Under the pieces are notes generated by a model. The model had not been told where the DNA came from. It made no database searches and saw only the letters and a list, made by a program, of their open reading frames with translations. A DNA stretch of 64,000 nucleotides from Bradyrhizobium sp. 186 (GTDB taxonomy: Bacteria; Pseudomonadota; Alphaproteobacteria; Rhizobiales; Xanthobacteraceae). Position numbers and translations under genes: made by a program. This document shows, piece after piece, positions 17,798-25,487 of this stretch. Numbering within the stretch: the first letter of the stretch is position 1; each line of letters begins with the position of its first letter. The stretch is from contig NZ_CP082164.1 of NCBI RefSeq assembly GCF_023101685.1, positions 930,001 to 994,000 of the forward strand, in the 5' to 3' direction.

Positions 17798-17897
17798 ACT
17801 GTCCTCGTTTGGACACCGAGTGGCTCCTGTCCACTCTGTTTGACGCCTCCCTGTTATCAACTTTCAAAGCCGCCGGTTTTCCGGCGGCTCTTTTTTG
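17798..17897 (+). ncRNA. Candidate small regulatory RNA of about 100 nt (AbcR/alpha-r15-like features)
   Basis: The stretch has no credible open frame. It contains a hairpin (TGGACA ... TGTCCA) and an unpaired pyrimidine-rich GCCTCCCTGTTATCAACTTTC. It ends in a strong rho-independent terminator: GCCGCCGG, a TTTT loop, CCGGCGGC, then TCTTTTTT. An exposed CUCCC motif just before the terminator stem recalls the anti-Shine-Dalgarno motif of AbcR-class RNAs of Rhizobiales, but I could not compare it with a covariance model. The boundaries are estimates. It lies between the DUF1192 and rcdA genes on the plus strand. Confidence 0.45.
17869..17896 (+). terminator. Rho-independent terminator of the candidate small RNA
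   Basis: An 8-base perfect GC stem (17869-17876 with 17881-17888), a four-base T loop, and TCTTTTTT directly after it. No coding gene ends nearby that would need it, which is the main reason to suspect an RNA gene upstream. Confidence 0.85.
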
Positions 17898-18048
17898 CCT
17901 CTCATTCCGGTTGAATTCCGAGGAAAGACGCGCGGAAACCATATCCGCGCTTGTCGCTGGACTCCGCGTCCCGCCCGCGCAATGATTTGTTCATCATAAG
18001 CCGGCGCCAAAGCCGGATCGGTAAACAGTTGCGTAAGGGGCGTTAACC

Positions 18049-18558
18049 ATGGAACGTTTGCAGGCCGACGGCGCTCTCGTTCAACTCAGCGAACGGTTCA
18101 CCAATTCTGCGGCATTCGGCACCCTGTTCCGCGAGGGCATGGATCTCGTCGAAGAGACCGCCGCCTATCTCGACGGCGCCGGCCGTACCGAGGCCAAGGC
18201 GCTCGATCGTGCCGTCAGCCTCACCTATGCGACCGAAAGCATGCGTCTTACCACCCGCCTGATGCAGCTCGCTTCGTGGCTGCTGCTGCATCGCGCGGTG
18301 AAGGAAGGCGAGATGACGCTGGGCCAGGCCAGTCGCGAAAAGACCAAGGTCAAGCTCTCGGCCGCGGATCCCGGATCCAGCGACATCATCGAGAAGCTGC
18401 CCTCGCAGCTGCAGGACCTGATCCATCGCTCGATGAGCCTCCAGACCCGCGTGCGCCGACTGGACACCACCATCCACACCCCGCCGGCCGATCTCCCCGC
18501 GATCGGCAACCCGCTGGTGCCGCACCTCAACGCGCTGAAGGCGGCGTTCGAGCGGTAA
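18049..18558 (+). CDS. rcdA: RcdA-like regulator of CtrA degradation (DUF1465)
   Basis: The 169-residue, all-helical protein matches the DUF1465/RcdA family: FxxSxAFxxLFxEGMxLVEE near residue 25, MRLTTRLMQLASWLLLHRAV near 66-85, and a disordered C-terminal tail after LxxRVxRLD. In Caulobacter RcdA is an adaptor that helps ClpXP degrade the cell-cycle regulator CtrA. The neighbouring rpmE gene on the opposite strand is a common alphaproteobacterial arrangement. GTTAACC overlaps the start region. Confidence 0.85.
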   Translation: MERLQADGALVQLSERFTNSAAFGTLFREGMDLVEETAAYLDGAGRTEAKALDRAVSLTYATESMRLTTRLMQLASWLLLHRAVKEGEMTLGQASREKTKVKLSAADPGSSDIIEKLPSQLQDLIHRSMSLQTRVRRLDTTIHTPPADLPAIGNPLVPHLNALKAAFER

Positions 18559-18570
18559 GGTTTACTCGCT

Positions 18571-18652
18571 GTCATTCCGGCGCGGTCCGTAGGACCGAAC
18601 CCGGAATCTCGAGATTCCGGGTTCGATGCTCACGCATCGCCCCGGAATGACG
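18571..18652. repeat. GTCATTCCGG palindromic repeat
   Basis: The outer arms GTCATTCCGG (18571-18580) and CCGGAATGAC (to 18652) enclose an inner perfect palindrome around AATCTCGAGATT. It lies between the convergent rcdA and rpmE genes. Confidence 0.7.
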
Positions 18653-18663
18653 GCCGAAAAAAC

Positions 18664-18696
18664 AAAAACGCCCCCGGTCTCCCGGAGGCGTTTTTC
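18664..18696 (-). terminator. Terminator of rpmE
   Basis: Read on the minus strand, a GC stem (GCCTCCGGG with CCCGGGGGC, short loop) is bounded by an A run and followed by TTTTTGTTTTTT. The symmetrical A/T flanks mean it could also work for rcdA on the plus strand. Confidence 0.85.
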
Positions 18697-18718
18697 GTTC
18701 GCGACCGATACGGCCGGA

Positions 18719-18946
18719 TCAATCCTTTTTGAGAAAGCCCGAAAACTTTTTCTGGAAGCGCGAGACGCGGCCGCCGCGATCCATCAGCTGCGCGTTGCCG
18801 CCGGTCCAGGCCGGGTGCGACTTCGGGTCGATGTCGAGGTTCAGCGTGTCGCCTTCCTTGCCCCAGGTGGAGCGGGTCTGGTACTCGGTTCCGTCGGTCA
18901 TCACGACCTTAATCATATGATAATTCGGATGAATCTCGGCTTTCAT
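18719..18946 (-). CDS. rpmE: 50S ribosomal protein L31
   Basis: A 75-residue L31 with [20 protein letters not shown], represented by the blocks IHPNYH and VVMTDGTEY, then SHPAWTG and [11 protein letters not shown]. It contains no cysteines, so it is the zinc-independent (C-minus) form. The start at 18946 (MKAEIHP) is the family start; the open frame upstream is leader sequence. It has its own terminator at 18664-18696. Confidence 0.95.
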   Translation of the reverse strand: MKAEIHPNYHMIKVVMTDGTEYQTRSTWGKEGDTLNLDIDPKSHPAWTGGNAQLMDRGGRVSRFQKKFSGFLKKD

Positions 18947-19147
18947 GGCAATTCCTAGGGCGACCGGCGCCGCTCGCTTGAGTGATGATCGATGACGGAT
19001 TTGGCCGGGTCTATACCCCACGGGACCGCGTAAAACAAGTCATTGCGGGCCTTGAGAACCGGGCGATCCCCTAAGGGACATCCCGGATTTGCCACGCCCG
19101 CTCCCCCGGCCTATCTGGTGGACACTTGTCCCATTGGGTCCAATCTC

Positions 19148-20992
19148 ATGAGCGCTGTGGAACGGCTTGACGACCAATACCGCGACGAGGGCCAAAACGT
19201 GCCCGCCGAGTCGATCGAAGCCGCGCTGATCGAGGCGCCGGCGAAGAGCCGTGCGCGGTTGCGGCCGCTGCTGGCGCTCGCGCCTTATGTGGCCCGCTAT
19301 CGCGGCCGTGCGGCGCTCGCCTTCGTCGCGCTGACGATCGCTGCGCTGACCACGCTGCTGGTGCCGATCGCAGTACGGCGGATGATCGATTTCGGCCTCA
19401 CGCCGGAAGGCATCGCGCTGATCAACAGCTACTTCTCGGTGATGATCGCGGTCGTCGCCGTGCTCGCGCTGGCCAGCGCTGCGCGCTACTACCTCGTGAT
19501 GACGATCGGCGAGCGCATCGTCGCAGATCTCAGGCGCGACGTCTTCGCGCATCTGCTGTCGCTCTCGCCGGCCTTCTTCGATTCCGCGCGCAGCGGCGAG
19601 CTGGTGTCGCGGCTCACGGCCGACACCACCCAGATCAAATCCGCCGTCGGCGCATCCGTGTCGATCGCGCTGCGCAACCTGATGATGTTCTTCGGCGCCG
19701 CCGCGATGATGGTGATCACGAGCCCGCGCCTCTCCGGCTTCGTGCTGCTGGCCATTCCCCTGATCGTGCTGCCGCTGGTTGCGTTCGGGCGCTGGGTGCG
19801 TCGGCTGTCCCGCAATGCGCAGGACACGCTTGCCGACGCTTCCGCCTATGCGGGCGAGCTGGTCGGTTCGATCCGCACCGTGCAAGCCTATACCAGCGAA
19901 GGGTTCGCCGCGAAGCGTTTCGGCGGCGAGGTCGAGCAGGCCTATGAGGCCGCGCGCACCTCGACACAAGCGCGCGCGGTGCTCACCGCCATCATCATCT
20001 TCATCGTGTTCGCAAGCGTGGTCGCGATCCTCTGGATCGGTTCGCATGACGTGCTCATCGGCACCATCACGCCGGGCCGGCTCGGCCAGTTCGTGCTGTA
20101 TGCGGCCTTCGCCGCGGCTGGCCTTGGCCAGCTCAGCGAGGTCTGGGGCGAGGTCTCGGCCGCCTCGGGCGCCGCCGAGCGCCTGTTCGAGATCCTGCAT
20201 GTGGAGCCCGAGATCAGCGCGCCTGCGTCTCCGCGTGCGTTGCCGGTGCCGGCGCGCGGCGAGGTCGGATTTGATCACGTCAGCTTCTCCTATCCGGCGC
20301 GGCCCGACGCCAACGTGCTCGACGCCGTGTCGTTCACCGTGCGTCCCGGCGAGAAGGTTGCGATCGTCGGTCCGTCCGGCGCCGGCAAGAGCACGATCTT
20401 TCATCTGCTGCTGCGCTTCTACGATCCGCGCAACGGCGCGATCTCGCTCGACGGCGTACCGGTCAGATCGGCCGATCCGCGCGACTTCCGCGCGCGCATC
20501 GCGCTGGTGCCGCAGGAATCGACCGTGTTCGCCGCCACCGCCCGCGAGAACATCCGCTTCGGCCGGCCCGGCGCGACCGATGCCGAGGTCGAGCGCGCCG
20601 CCGAGCTCGCGCACGCCGCCGAGTTCATCCGCCGCATGCCTGAAGGTTTTGAGACCCCGCTCGGCGAGCGCGGCGTGACGCTCTCCGGCGGCCAGCGCCA
20701 GCGCATCGCGATTGCGCGCGCGATCCTGCGCGATGCGCCGCTGCTGCTGCTCGATGAAGCAACCTCCGCGCTCGATGCTGAAAGCGAGACCTTGGTGCAG
20801 ACCGCGCTGGAGGAGTTGATGCGCCACCGCACCACGCTGGTGATCGCGCATCGCCTCGCCACCGTCTTGTCCTGCGACCGCATCCTGGTGATGGACCAGG
20901 GCAGGATCGTCGAGCAGGGCACGCATGCCGAGCTGGTTGCTGTGAACGGGCTTTACGCGAGGCTGGCGAGGTTGCAGTTCGAGGGGGCGTGA
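19148..20992 (+). CDS. MsbA-type ABC exporter (fused permease and ATPase)
   Basis: The 614-residue half-transporter has an N-terminal six-helix exporter domain (about 45-330) and a C-terminal ATPase. Walker A is GPSGAGKST (about 408-416), the signature is LSGGQRQR (about 513-520), and Walker B with the catalytic Glu is [12 protein letters not shown], followed by the H-loop in VIAHRLATV. It resembles the alphaproteobacterial MsbA-like multidrug/lipid exporter group (close to Rickettsia and rhizobial ABC exporters annotated as ABCB). The substrate is unknown. Start 19148 ([10 protein letters not shown]) is chosen over a longer, unconserved leader. Confidence 0.88.
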   Translation: MSAVERLDDQYRDEGQNVPAESIEAALIEAPAKSRARLRPLLALAPYVARYRGRAALAFVALTIAALTTLLVPIAVRRMIDFGLTPEGIALINSYFSVMIAVVAVLALASAARYYLVMTIGERIVADLRRDVFAHLLSLSPAFFDSARSGELVSRLTADTTQIKSAVGASVSIALRNLMMFFGAAAMMVITSPRLSGFVLLAIPLIVLPLVAFGRWVRRLSRNAQDTLADASAYAGELVGSIRTVQAYTSEGFAAKRFGGEVEQAYEAARTSTQARAVLTAIIIFIVFASVVAILWIGSHDVLIGTITPGRLGQFVLYAAFAAAGLGQLSEVWGEVSAASGAAERLFEILHVEPEISAPASPRALPVPARGEVGFDHVSFSYPARPDANVLDAVSFTVRPGEKVAIVGPSGAGKSTIFHLLLRFYDPRNGAISLDGVPVRSADPRDFRARIALVPQESTVFAATARENIRFGRPGATDAEVERAAELAHAAEFIRRMPEGFETPLGERGVTLSGGQRQRIAIARAILRDAPLLLLDEATSALDAESETLVQTALEELMRHRTTLVIAHRLATVLSCDRILVMDQGRIVEQGTHAELVAVNGLYARLARLQFEGA

Positions 20993-21686
20993 GGCGTTTC
21001 GGCTGTCGCCCCCTTCGCGGTGTCATCACCCCGCCTTGTGCGCATTTGCGCACTGGGGCGGGTGATCCAGTACTCCGAGACTTAGTAATCAATCGATAAG
21101 CGCGGCGTACCCGGCAACGTCGACATCGACGCGCTGAAACAACGCGCCGGGATGCGCTAGTCGGTCGATGCACCCCGGCCCGACTCGCGCGCAGAGAAGG
21201 GGCGCGGCGACGCCACACCGACCACCACCACCACCATCACCCACCCCACCGTCAAGCCGAAAGCGTCAAAGAAAAGGAATCAGGACGAACCGCGCAAAGG
21301 CGACAGCACGCTCGCGTCATCTACGCAGCAATGCGCAAGCTGATGAAGCAAGGCATCACCGAATACACCAGCTTGGCAGCGAAATTCGAAGAGCTGGGCC
21401 ACACACCGGCAGCCGTGGTGGAAGGATCACCCGCGCACGCCTCTGCGAAATCCGCCAGCGCCTGGACAAGAAGTAACGTCGCGGCGACTGCTGCTCTTCC
21501 CCGGCGCTCGTTTCACGTGGGTTTCACCAGTGAACGACCAAAGCCACGGACGTGCAACAAGTCGCAACTGCATTTTACTCGCTCGCTCCAGGGAACAGAA
21601 TATTCGGCCGTGTGGCGTGAATGTCACATACGCAGCAACCTAAATGTGCATACAATCTTAGGTTATTTTCGGTGCGGGGGCATCCG
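20993..21686. other. Gene-poor stretch with a repeat and degenerate coding remnants
   Basis: After the ABC exporter there is a short palindrome (ATCACCCCGCC ... GGCGGGTGAT, 21025-21066). A His/Pro codon-rich run follows, then a broken frame at 21331-21475, and then a shift to more A/T-rich sequence before the lipoprotein gene. I see no intact gene here. It marks the left border of an unfamiliar block reaching to about 24.85 kb. Confidence 0.5.
21331..21475 (+). pseudogene. Remnant of a small helical/HTH-like gene, frameshifted
   Basis: One frame reads MRKLMKQGITEYTSLAAKFE plus ELGHT; a different frame then reads GGRITRARLCEIRQRLDKK and stops at 21475. Joined, they make a plausible 45-50 residue C-terminal piece, with a pattern like helper regions of recombinases or small HTH proteins (AxxLxxxGxxTxxGGRxTxxxL). 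The join needs a frameshift near 21410-21420. The identity is uncertain. Confidence 0.3.
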
Positions 21687-22805
21687 ATGTTTGTTCGATT
21701 AATTGCCGCAAGCGCGGCTGCATTCTTATTATCGAATTGCGCAATCCACCCGGTGCCGGAAGACGTCACCGGTGTGAACACATACCATATTGCACGGCAA
21801 ATCCGCTGTGAGACGCGCGAGGCCGCCTTGCAGTTTCTGCTGAGGGAACTCAGGCGGCTTGCCACGGACCATGAAGACCAACTCGCGGTCCCGATCGCAC
21901 GGCAAGTGTTGGATGAATACGAAGCCAACCCGGACTCGATCAGCAAGTTCACGCCCGAGCGGTTTCGTGGTCCGAAATACGAACAGGTCCGCAACTTTTA
22001 TCGAGTGATCTATTCCACCGCAATCGCTTACAATTTTGATCTCACCATGACCGAAAACAACGACCTCGGCACCACCATCAACCTGCTGGGTCCGTGGGCG
22101 CGGAAATTTACGCTTGGAGTAACCGGGGATGTGAACCGGGCACGAACCAACGAACGGTCATTTACGGTGACGGACACATTCGGTGACCTCTTGATGACCG
22201 TCAATACGCCGGTTCGCGGTCGTCGGTACTGCGACGGCCAGATTGTTCAAGCCAATTATGTCTATCCTATCGCGGGTCATATCGGCGTCGACGAACTCGT
22301 GATGACCTTCTTTCAACTGGTCTATCTCGGGGGCTTGTCCGTTAAGGACGGCGACCCCGGCGCGATCGGCCCTCCGACCATAGCCGACAAGCTGACATTC
22401 ACCACAACCATCGACGCGACGTTGACGCCCAAAATCATTTTCACCCCTGTCGGCGCCGGCTTCCAGCTCGCAGATGCTTCGGTTACAGGCTCGGCAACCC
22501 GGACGGACACACACAAAGTCACCGTAGGCCTTGCGCTAGATAAGGAGGTTGTAGCGTCTCTCGGTTCGCTTCGCGGTTACCTATTCTCAAGGGAACGAAG
22601 CGCTGGCTTTTCCGTCGCTTCGCCCCCAGTACGCTCGGCGAGGGTGCCCGCGAGCCGGACTGTGCGCACGGCACGGGTGCCCCCAAGTGGTATTTTCATT
22701 GGAAACACCCTTACTGCGCAGGCTCGCACCTCGGCTGAGGAGCTGGCTGCCAACGCAGTCGATCAGCTGAAAAGTCGAGAGCTTCAGCTCATACGTTCTC
22801 CATGA
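21687..22805 (+). CDS. Lipoprotein of unknown function
   Basis: The 372-residue product starts with a lipoprotein signal (MFVRLIAASAAAFLLSNCA) whose lipobox LLSNC puts the modified Cys at residue 18. The body includes VPEDVTGVNTYHIARQIRCE and several beta-rich stretches (about 150-300) ending in repeated STAT-like VTGSATRTDTHKVTVGLAL. A Ser/Arg/Pro-rich tail follows. I do not recognise a domain. Start 21687 is preferred because the upstream extension would hide the signal peptide. It is the first of four same-strand genes in an unusual block, and only 16 bases separate it from the next gene. Confidence 0.7.
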   Translation: MFVRLIAASAAAFLLSNCAIHPVPEDVTGVNTYHIARQIRCETREAALQFLLRELRRLATDHEDQLAVPIARQVLDEYEANPDSISKFTPERFRGPKYEQVRNFYRVIYSTAIAYNFDLTMTENNDLGTTINLLGPWARKFTLGVTGDVNRARTNERSFTVTDTFGDLLMTVNTPVRGRRYCDGQIVQANYVYPIAGHIGVDELVMTFFQLVYLGGLSVKDGDPGAIGPPTIADKLTFTTTIDATLTPKIIFTPVGAGFQLADASVTGSATRTDTHKVTVGLALDKEVVASLGSLRGYLFSRERSAGFSVASPPVRSARVPASRTVRTARVPPSGIFIGNTLTAQARTSAEELAANAVDQLKSRELQLIRSP

Positions 22806-22821
22806 TCAAGGAGTGCTCCGC

Positions 22822-22986
22822 ATGGCAAAATCCGCCTCACGACAGGCCCAAAAGCGGTCGTCACCCCGTACTGGCAGGTCGGCAAAGAAAGCCAAGACAA
22901 CAAGAGCCAAAAAGCGGCCAGCAAAGAGCAATCGGACGAGCAGGACGATGGATCCACTGCCCGGCAACGATCCATTTGAATTGTGA
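22822..22986 (+). CDS. 54-residue Lys/Arg-rich protein ending in DPLPGNDPFEL
   Basis: The ATG has a good ribosome-binding site (AAGGAG at 22808-22813, 8-base spacing). Residues 1-42 are rich in Lys, Arg, Ser and Ala with KKAKTTRAKKRPAK, like a nucleic-acid-binding tail. Residues 43-54 are MDPLPGNDPFEL, then stop. The last 11 residues match, with one change, the C-terminus of the next gene's product, where the motif is repeated twice. The gene is below common length cut-offs but is supported by its ribosome-binding site, its fit between neighbours (46 bases to the next start) and the shared tail. Function unknown. Confidence 0.6.
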   Translation: MAKSASRQAQKRSSPRTGRSAKKAKTTRAKKRPAKSNRTSRTMDPLPGNDPFEL

Positions 22987-23032
22987 CTTCCACGGCATTC
23001 ACATCACATTTTAAAACCGAAGGAGCTTCGTG

Positions 23033-23950
23033 ATGATTAGGGCAGCTGCTTTCAACCAGGGAAAATTTCCGACCATCGCTTTCACGAATCTGGCGAAGGA
23101 GTCTCTCGGCGTCGATCTCCGCAAACTGGTGTCGGCCCTGGAGAAGCAACTGGAGCGCGATTTTGTACCCATATGGGGGTACCCGGCAAAATTGCGTATA
23201 AGCGACAAGCCAAAGCCCGACGAATGGCAAATTGTGTTCCTGGATGATACCGATGAAGCCAATGCCCTTGGTTATCATGACTTAACCAAGGACGGGCAAC
23301 CTGTATCGAAGGTCTTCGTCAAGAGCACTATTGGAGCCGGCGAGAAGATAAGTGTGACCACCTCGCATGAGTTGCTCGAAATGCTGATCGATCCCGGTGC
23401 GCAGATGTGGGCCCAAGACAGCAAGGGCGTGTTTTACGCTTACGAGATGTGTGATGCAGTGGAGGACGGGGAGTATGAAATCGATAGCATCGCGGTAAGC
23501 AACTTCGTCTATCCGTCGTTCTTTGAATCTTGGCACAAGCCGCGGTCGGTGCGGTTCGACCACCTCGGAAAGGTGGCTCGGCCGTTCCAGACCTTGGCGA
23601 ACGGCTATCAAATTGTGAGCAACGGCTCATCAGCGCGGGAGATCTTCGGCTCGCGCCGCAAGGAACGCCACTTCCGTGAGGTCGAAGTCCGCACCATGCA
23701 TCGCAGCGAGTATCGCAAGGAAATCGCAGGTAAGCGGGCGGGCACCACAACATATCCTGGCGAAAGCGGGGCGGCGGCCGACACGAGAAGGCCCCGCGCG
23801 GCTGTTCTCCATCACGCCGGGCGACTTCTGTCGGAGCTGGCGGCAATGGTAGACCCGCTGCCCGGCGATGATCCATTTGAGTTGGCCAGACGCGGTCGTC
23901 AAGGCCGCGTCGTCGATCCGCTTCCTGGCGGCGACCCGTTCGAATTGTAG
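23033..23950 (+). CDS. Zincin-like protein with two C-terminal DPLPGxDPFEL repeats
   Basis: A 305-residue protein. AGGAG at 23021-23025 sits 7 bases before ATG 23033; a GTG one codon upstream is also in frame. The core (about 65-190) contains TTSHELLEMLIDP, with His112-Glu113-x-x-Glu116 and Asp120, and later YEMCD (Glu138, Asp141) and SNFVYPSFF. This recalls zincin-like families with a SHExxExxxDP signature, although the classical second His is missing, so activity is inference. No signal peptide is seen. The C-terminus carries VDPLPGDDPFEL (273-284), a short Arg-rich spacer, and VDPLPGGDPFEL (294-305) at the very end. Confidence 0.65.
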   Translation: MIRAAAFNQGKFPTIAFTNLAKESLGVDLRKLVSALEKQLERDFVPIWGYPAKLRISDKPKPDEWQIVFLDDTDEANALGYHDLTKDGQPVSKVFVKSTIGAGEKISVTTSHELLEMLIDPGAQMWAQDSKGVFYAYEMCDAVEDGEYEIDSIAVSNFVYPSFFESWHKPRSVRFDHLGKVARPFQTLANGYQIVSNGSSAREIFGSRRKERHFREVEVRTMHRSEYRKEIAGKRAGTTTYPGESGAAADTRRPRAAVLHHAGRLLSELAAMVDPLPGDDPFELARRGRQGRVVDPLPGGDPFEL

Positions 23951-24090
23951 CGGCGGCTGAGGAAAGTTGGCGGCCCGCCAAGAAGCGATTTGTGAATTGC
24001 CTCACCTGTGGGGCCAGATCATCGCGTTAAGGTGGGTCAGTTTGGTCACTTACGATGTTCTCGACGGCGGTCTTTCGAAGGAGACCATCC

Positions 24091-24681
24091 ATGGTGGACG
24101 AACATCAAATAGCCACTGAACGAAATGATGCGCTCCGTCGGGCGTGGCGCTTCGTTATAACGCATGGAGCCGGCATCGCAGTGATCATTGCCGGCCTTTG
24201 GACGGCCGGGACCTGGCTTTACATTCAGCACCAGCAGGCGTCGGATGCGGCCGCCGCTGAGACATCCCGGAGGGAGCAGGCTACCCAAATCGCGATACGG
24301 GAGTCGCAGAAGCCGTTCCTGGAACGGCAATTGGCATTCTACTTCGAGGCCGCGAAGGTGACGGCCAAGCTGGCTACTTCCACCCCCGCCAAATCTTCAG
24401 CCAATCAAGACCAACCGCCTCCTGAGGATTGGGACTGGGCACGCAGAAGGTTCTGGGAGCTCTATTGGGGTGAGCTCGCAGCTGTAGAGAGTCCCGAAGT
24501 GGCGAGGGCTATGGTGCAATTCGGCAATGGCCTGAATGAACTCGAAAAGTGCATCGACAAGGGAGGTAGCTGCGATGAGACGCAGAACGCCCTGAAGGGA
24601 CCGTCCATCCAGCTTGCGCATCAGATTAGGGAATCGATCGAGAAGGGATGGGGATACTCGCTCCCCTCGCTTCAGAAATGA
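24091..24681 (+). CDS. Membrane-anchored protein of unknown function
   Basis: The 196-residue product has a ribosome-binding site AAGGAG at 24078-24083, seven bases before the ATG. One membrane helix spans about residues 21-45 (GAGIAVIIAGLWTAGTWLYI). A helical, Gln/Glu-rich region then continues into a soluble domain with WDWARRRFWELYWGELAAVE and two Cys (NELEKCIDKGGSCDE) that could pair outside the cytoplasm. I do not recognise a family. It is the last gene of the block starting at 21687. Confidence 0.65.
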   Translation: MVDEHQIATERNDALRRAWRFVITHGAGIAVIIAGLWTAGTWLYIQHQQASDAAAAETSRREQATQIAIRESQKPFLERQLAFYFEAAKVTAKLATSTPAKSSANQDQPPPEDWDWARRRFWELYWGELAAVESPEVARAMVQFGNGLNELEKCIDKGGSCDETQNALKGPSIQLAHQIRESIEKGWGYSLPSLQK

Positions 24682-24880
24682 ATCCTGGCTTCTGATTGAC
24701 CTCCGTCGAACTCAAGCCAACGACGCCTCAGAAATCCGCCATCCCCGCCCCCAAAACCTTGCAAATCCGATGCTCCTGTTTTGCCCGACGTGTCAAACGG
24801 CCCCTGCGTAAGCCGTTGATTTCGCTATCATCGGCTACTGTGCATGGGGTTGTTTTCGAGATTTTGGTTTTGGAAGCGCC

Positions 24881-25321
24881 TTACGCCCGCCAAATCATCT
24901 TCAGCACCGGCCGTCCCGAGGTCGGGTTCAAATCGTCGCCAGCATGGGCAAAGCCGTTGCGCTCGTAGAAGCGGATGGCGCGGGCGTTGTCCTTGTTGAC
25001 GAGCAGGGTGACGCCGGTCGGCGACAGGCGCTTGGCTTCGTCGACCAGCAGCCTTGCCGCGTCCGAGCCCCAATGCGCGGGATCGACCACGAGCTGGTCG
25101 AGATAGCCGTCGCCGTCGATGGTGACGAAGCCGGTCAGTGCGCCGTTCTGCTCGGCGACGACGATCGAGGCCTTCGGCACAAGGTCCTTGCGCCAGCGCT
25201 CCCGCCACCATTCGAGCCGTGTCGCGAAGTCGATCTGCGGATAGGCCTGCTGCCAGGTGCGATGCCAGAGATCGATCGTGGCCGCTTCGTCCTCAGGGCG
25301 ATAGGGGCGGAGGTGGGTCAT
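24881..25321 (-). CDS. GNAT-family N-acetyltransferase
   Basis: A 146-residue GNAT protein. Strand-helix order fits the fold, with LDQLVVDPAHWGSDAARLLVDEAK as the acetyl-CoA-binding segment (motif A, here degenerate: WGSDAARLL instead of RxxGxG) and DNARAIRFYERNGF as the conserved motif B. The acceptor is unknown. Start 25321 (MTHLRPYRPED) fits the usual GNAT N-terminus. Ordinary chromosomal base use resumes here after the 21-24.8 kb block. Confidence 0.8.
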   Translation of the reverse strand: MTHLRPYRPEDEAATIDLWHRTWQQAYPQIDFATRLEWWRERWRKDLVPKASIVVAEQNGALTGFVTIDGDGYLDQLVVDPAHWGSDAARLLVDEAKRLSPTGVTLLVNKDNARAIRFYERNGFAHAGDDLNPTSGRPVLKMIWRA

Positions 25322-25333
25322 CTTGCGAAGGTC

Positions 25334-25458
25334 GTCATGCCCGGGCATAGCCGTCCGAAGGACGGCGTCGCTTCCGCTCGCCTATGCCCGGGCATCCACG
25401 AAAGGCCGCACGCGCGGAAGCAAAGACGTGGATGGCCGGGACATGCCCGGCCATGACG
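25334..25458. repeat. CGTCATGCCCGGGCAT palindrome
   Basis: The outer arms GTCATGCCCGG and CCGGCCATGAC, with internal GCCCGGGCAT, bound about 125 bases between the GNAT and OmpA-like genes. A relative lies between ruvC and ruvA. Confidence 0.65.
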
Positions 25459-25487
25459 ATGCGGCGAGTGTTGTGCGACCCTCATCA

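Noticed and set aside
17540..18652. CRISPR-like repeats
   Set aside because: The repeats are palindromes of varying length in different gaps, not regularly spaced direct repeats with unique spacers.
19040..20926. 628-residue minus-strand open frame
   Set aside because: Antisense to the ABC exporter, whose Walker and signature motifs prove the plus-strand frame.
21168..21475. Intact small gene with His/Pro-rich N-terminus
   Set aside because: No ribosome site; the only protein-like parts lie in two different frames, so it was listed as a remnant instead.
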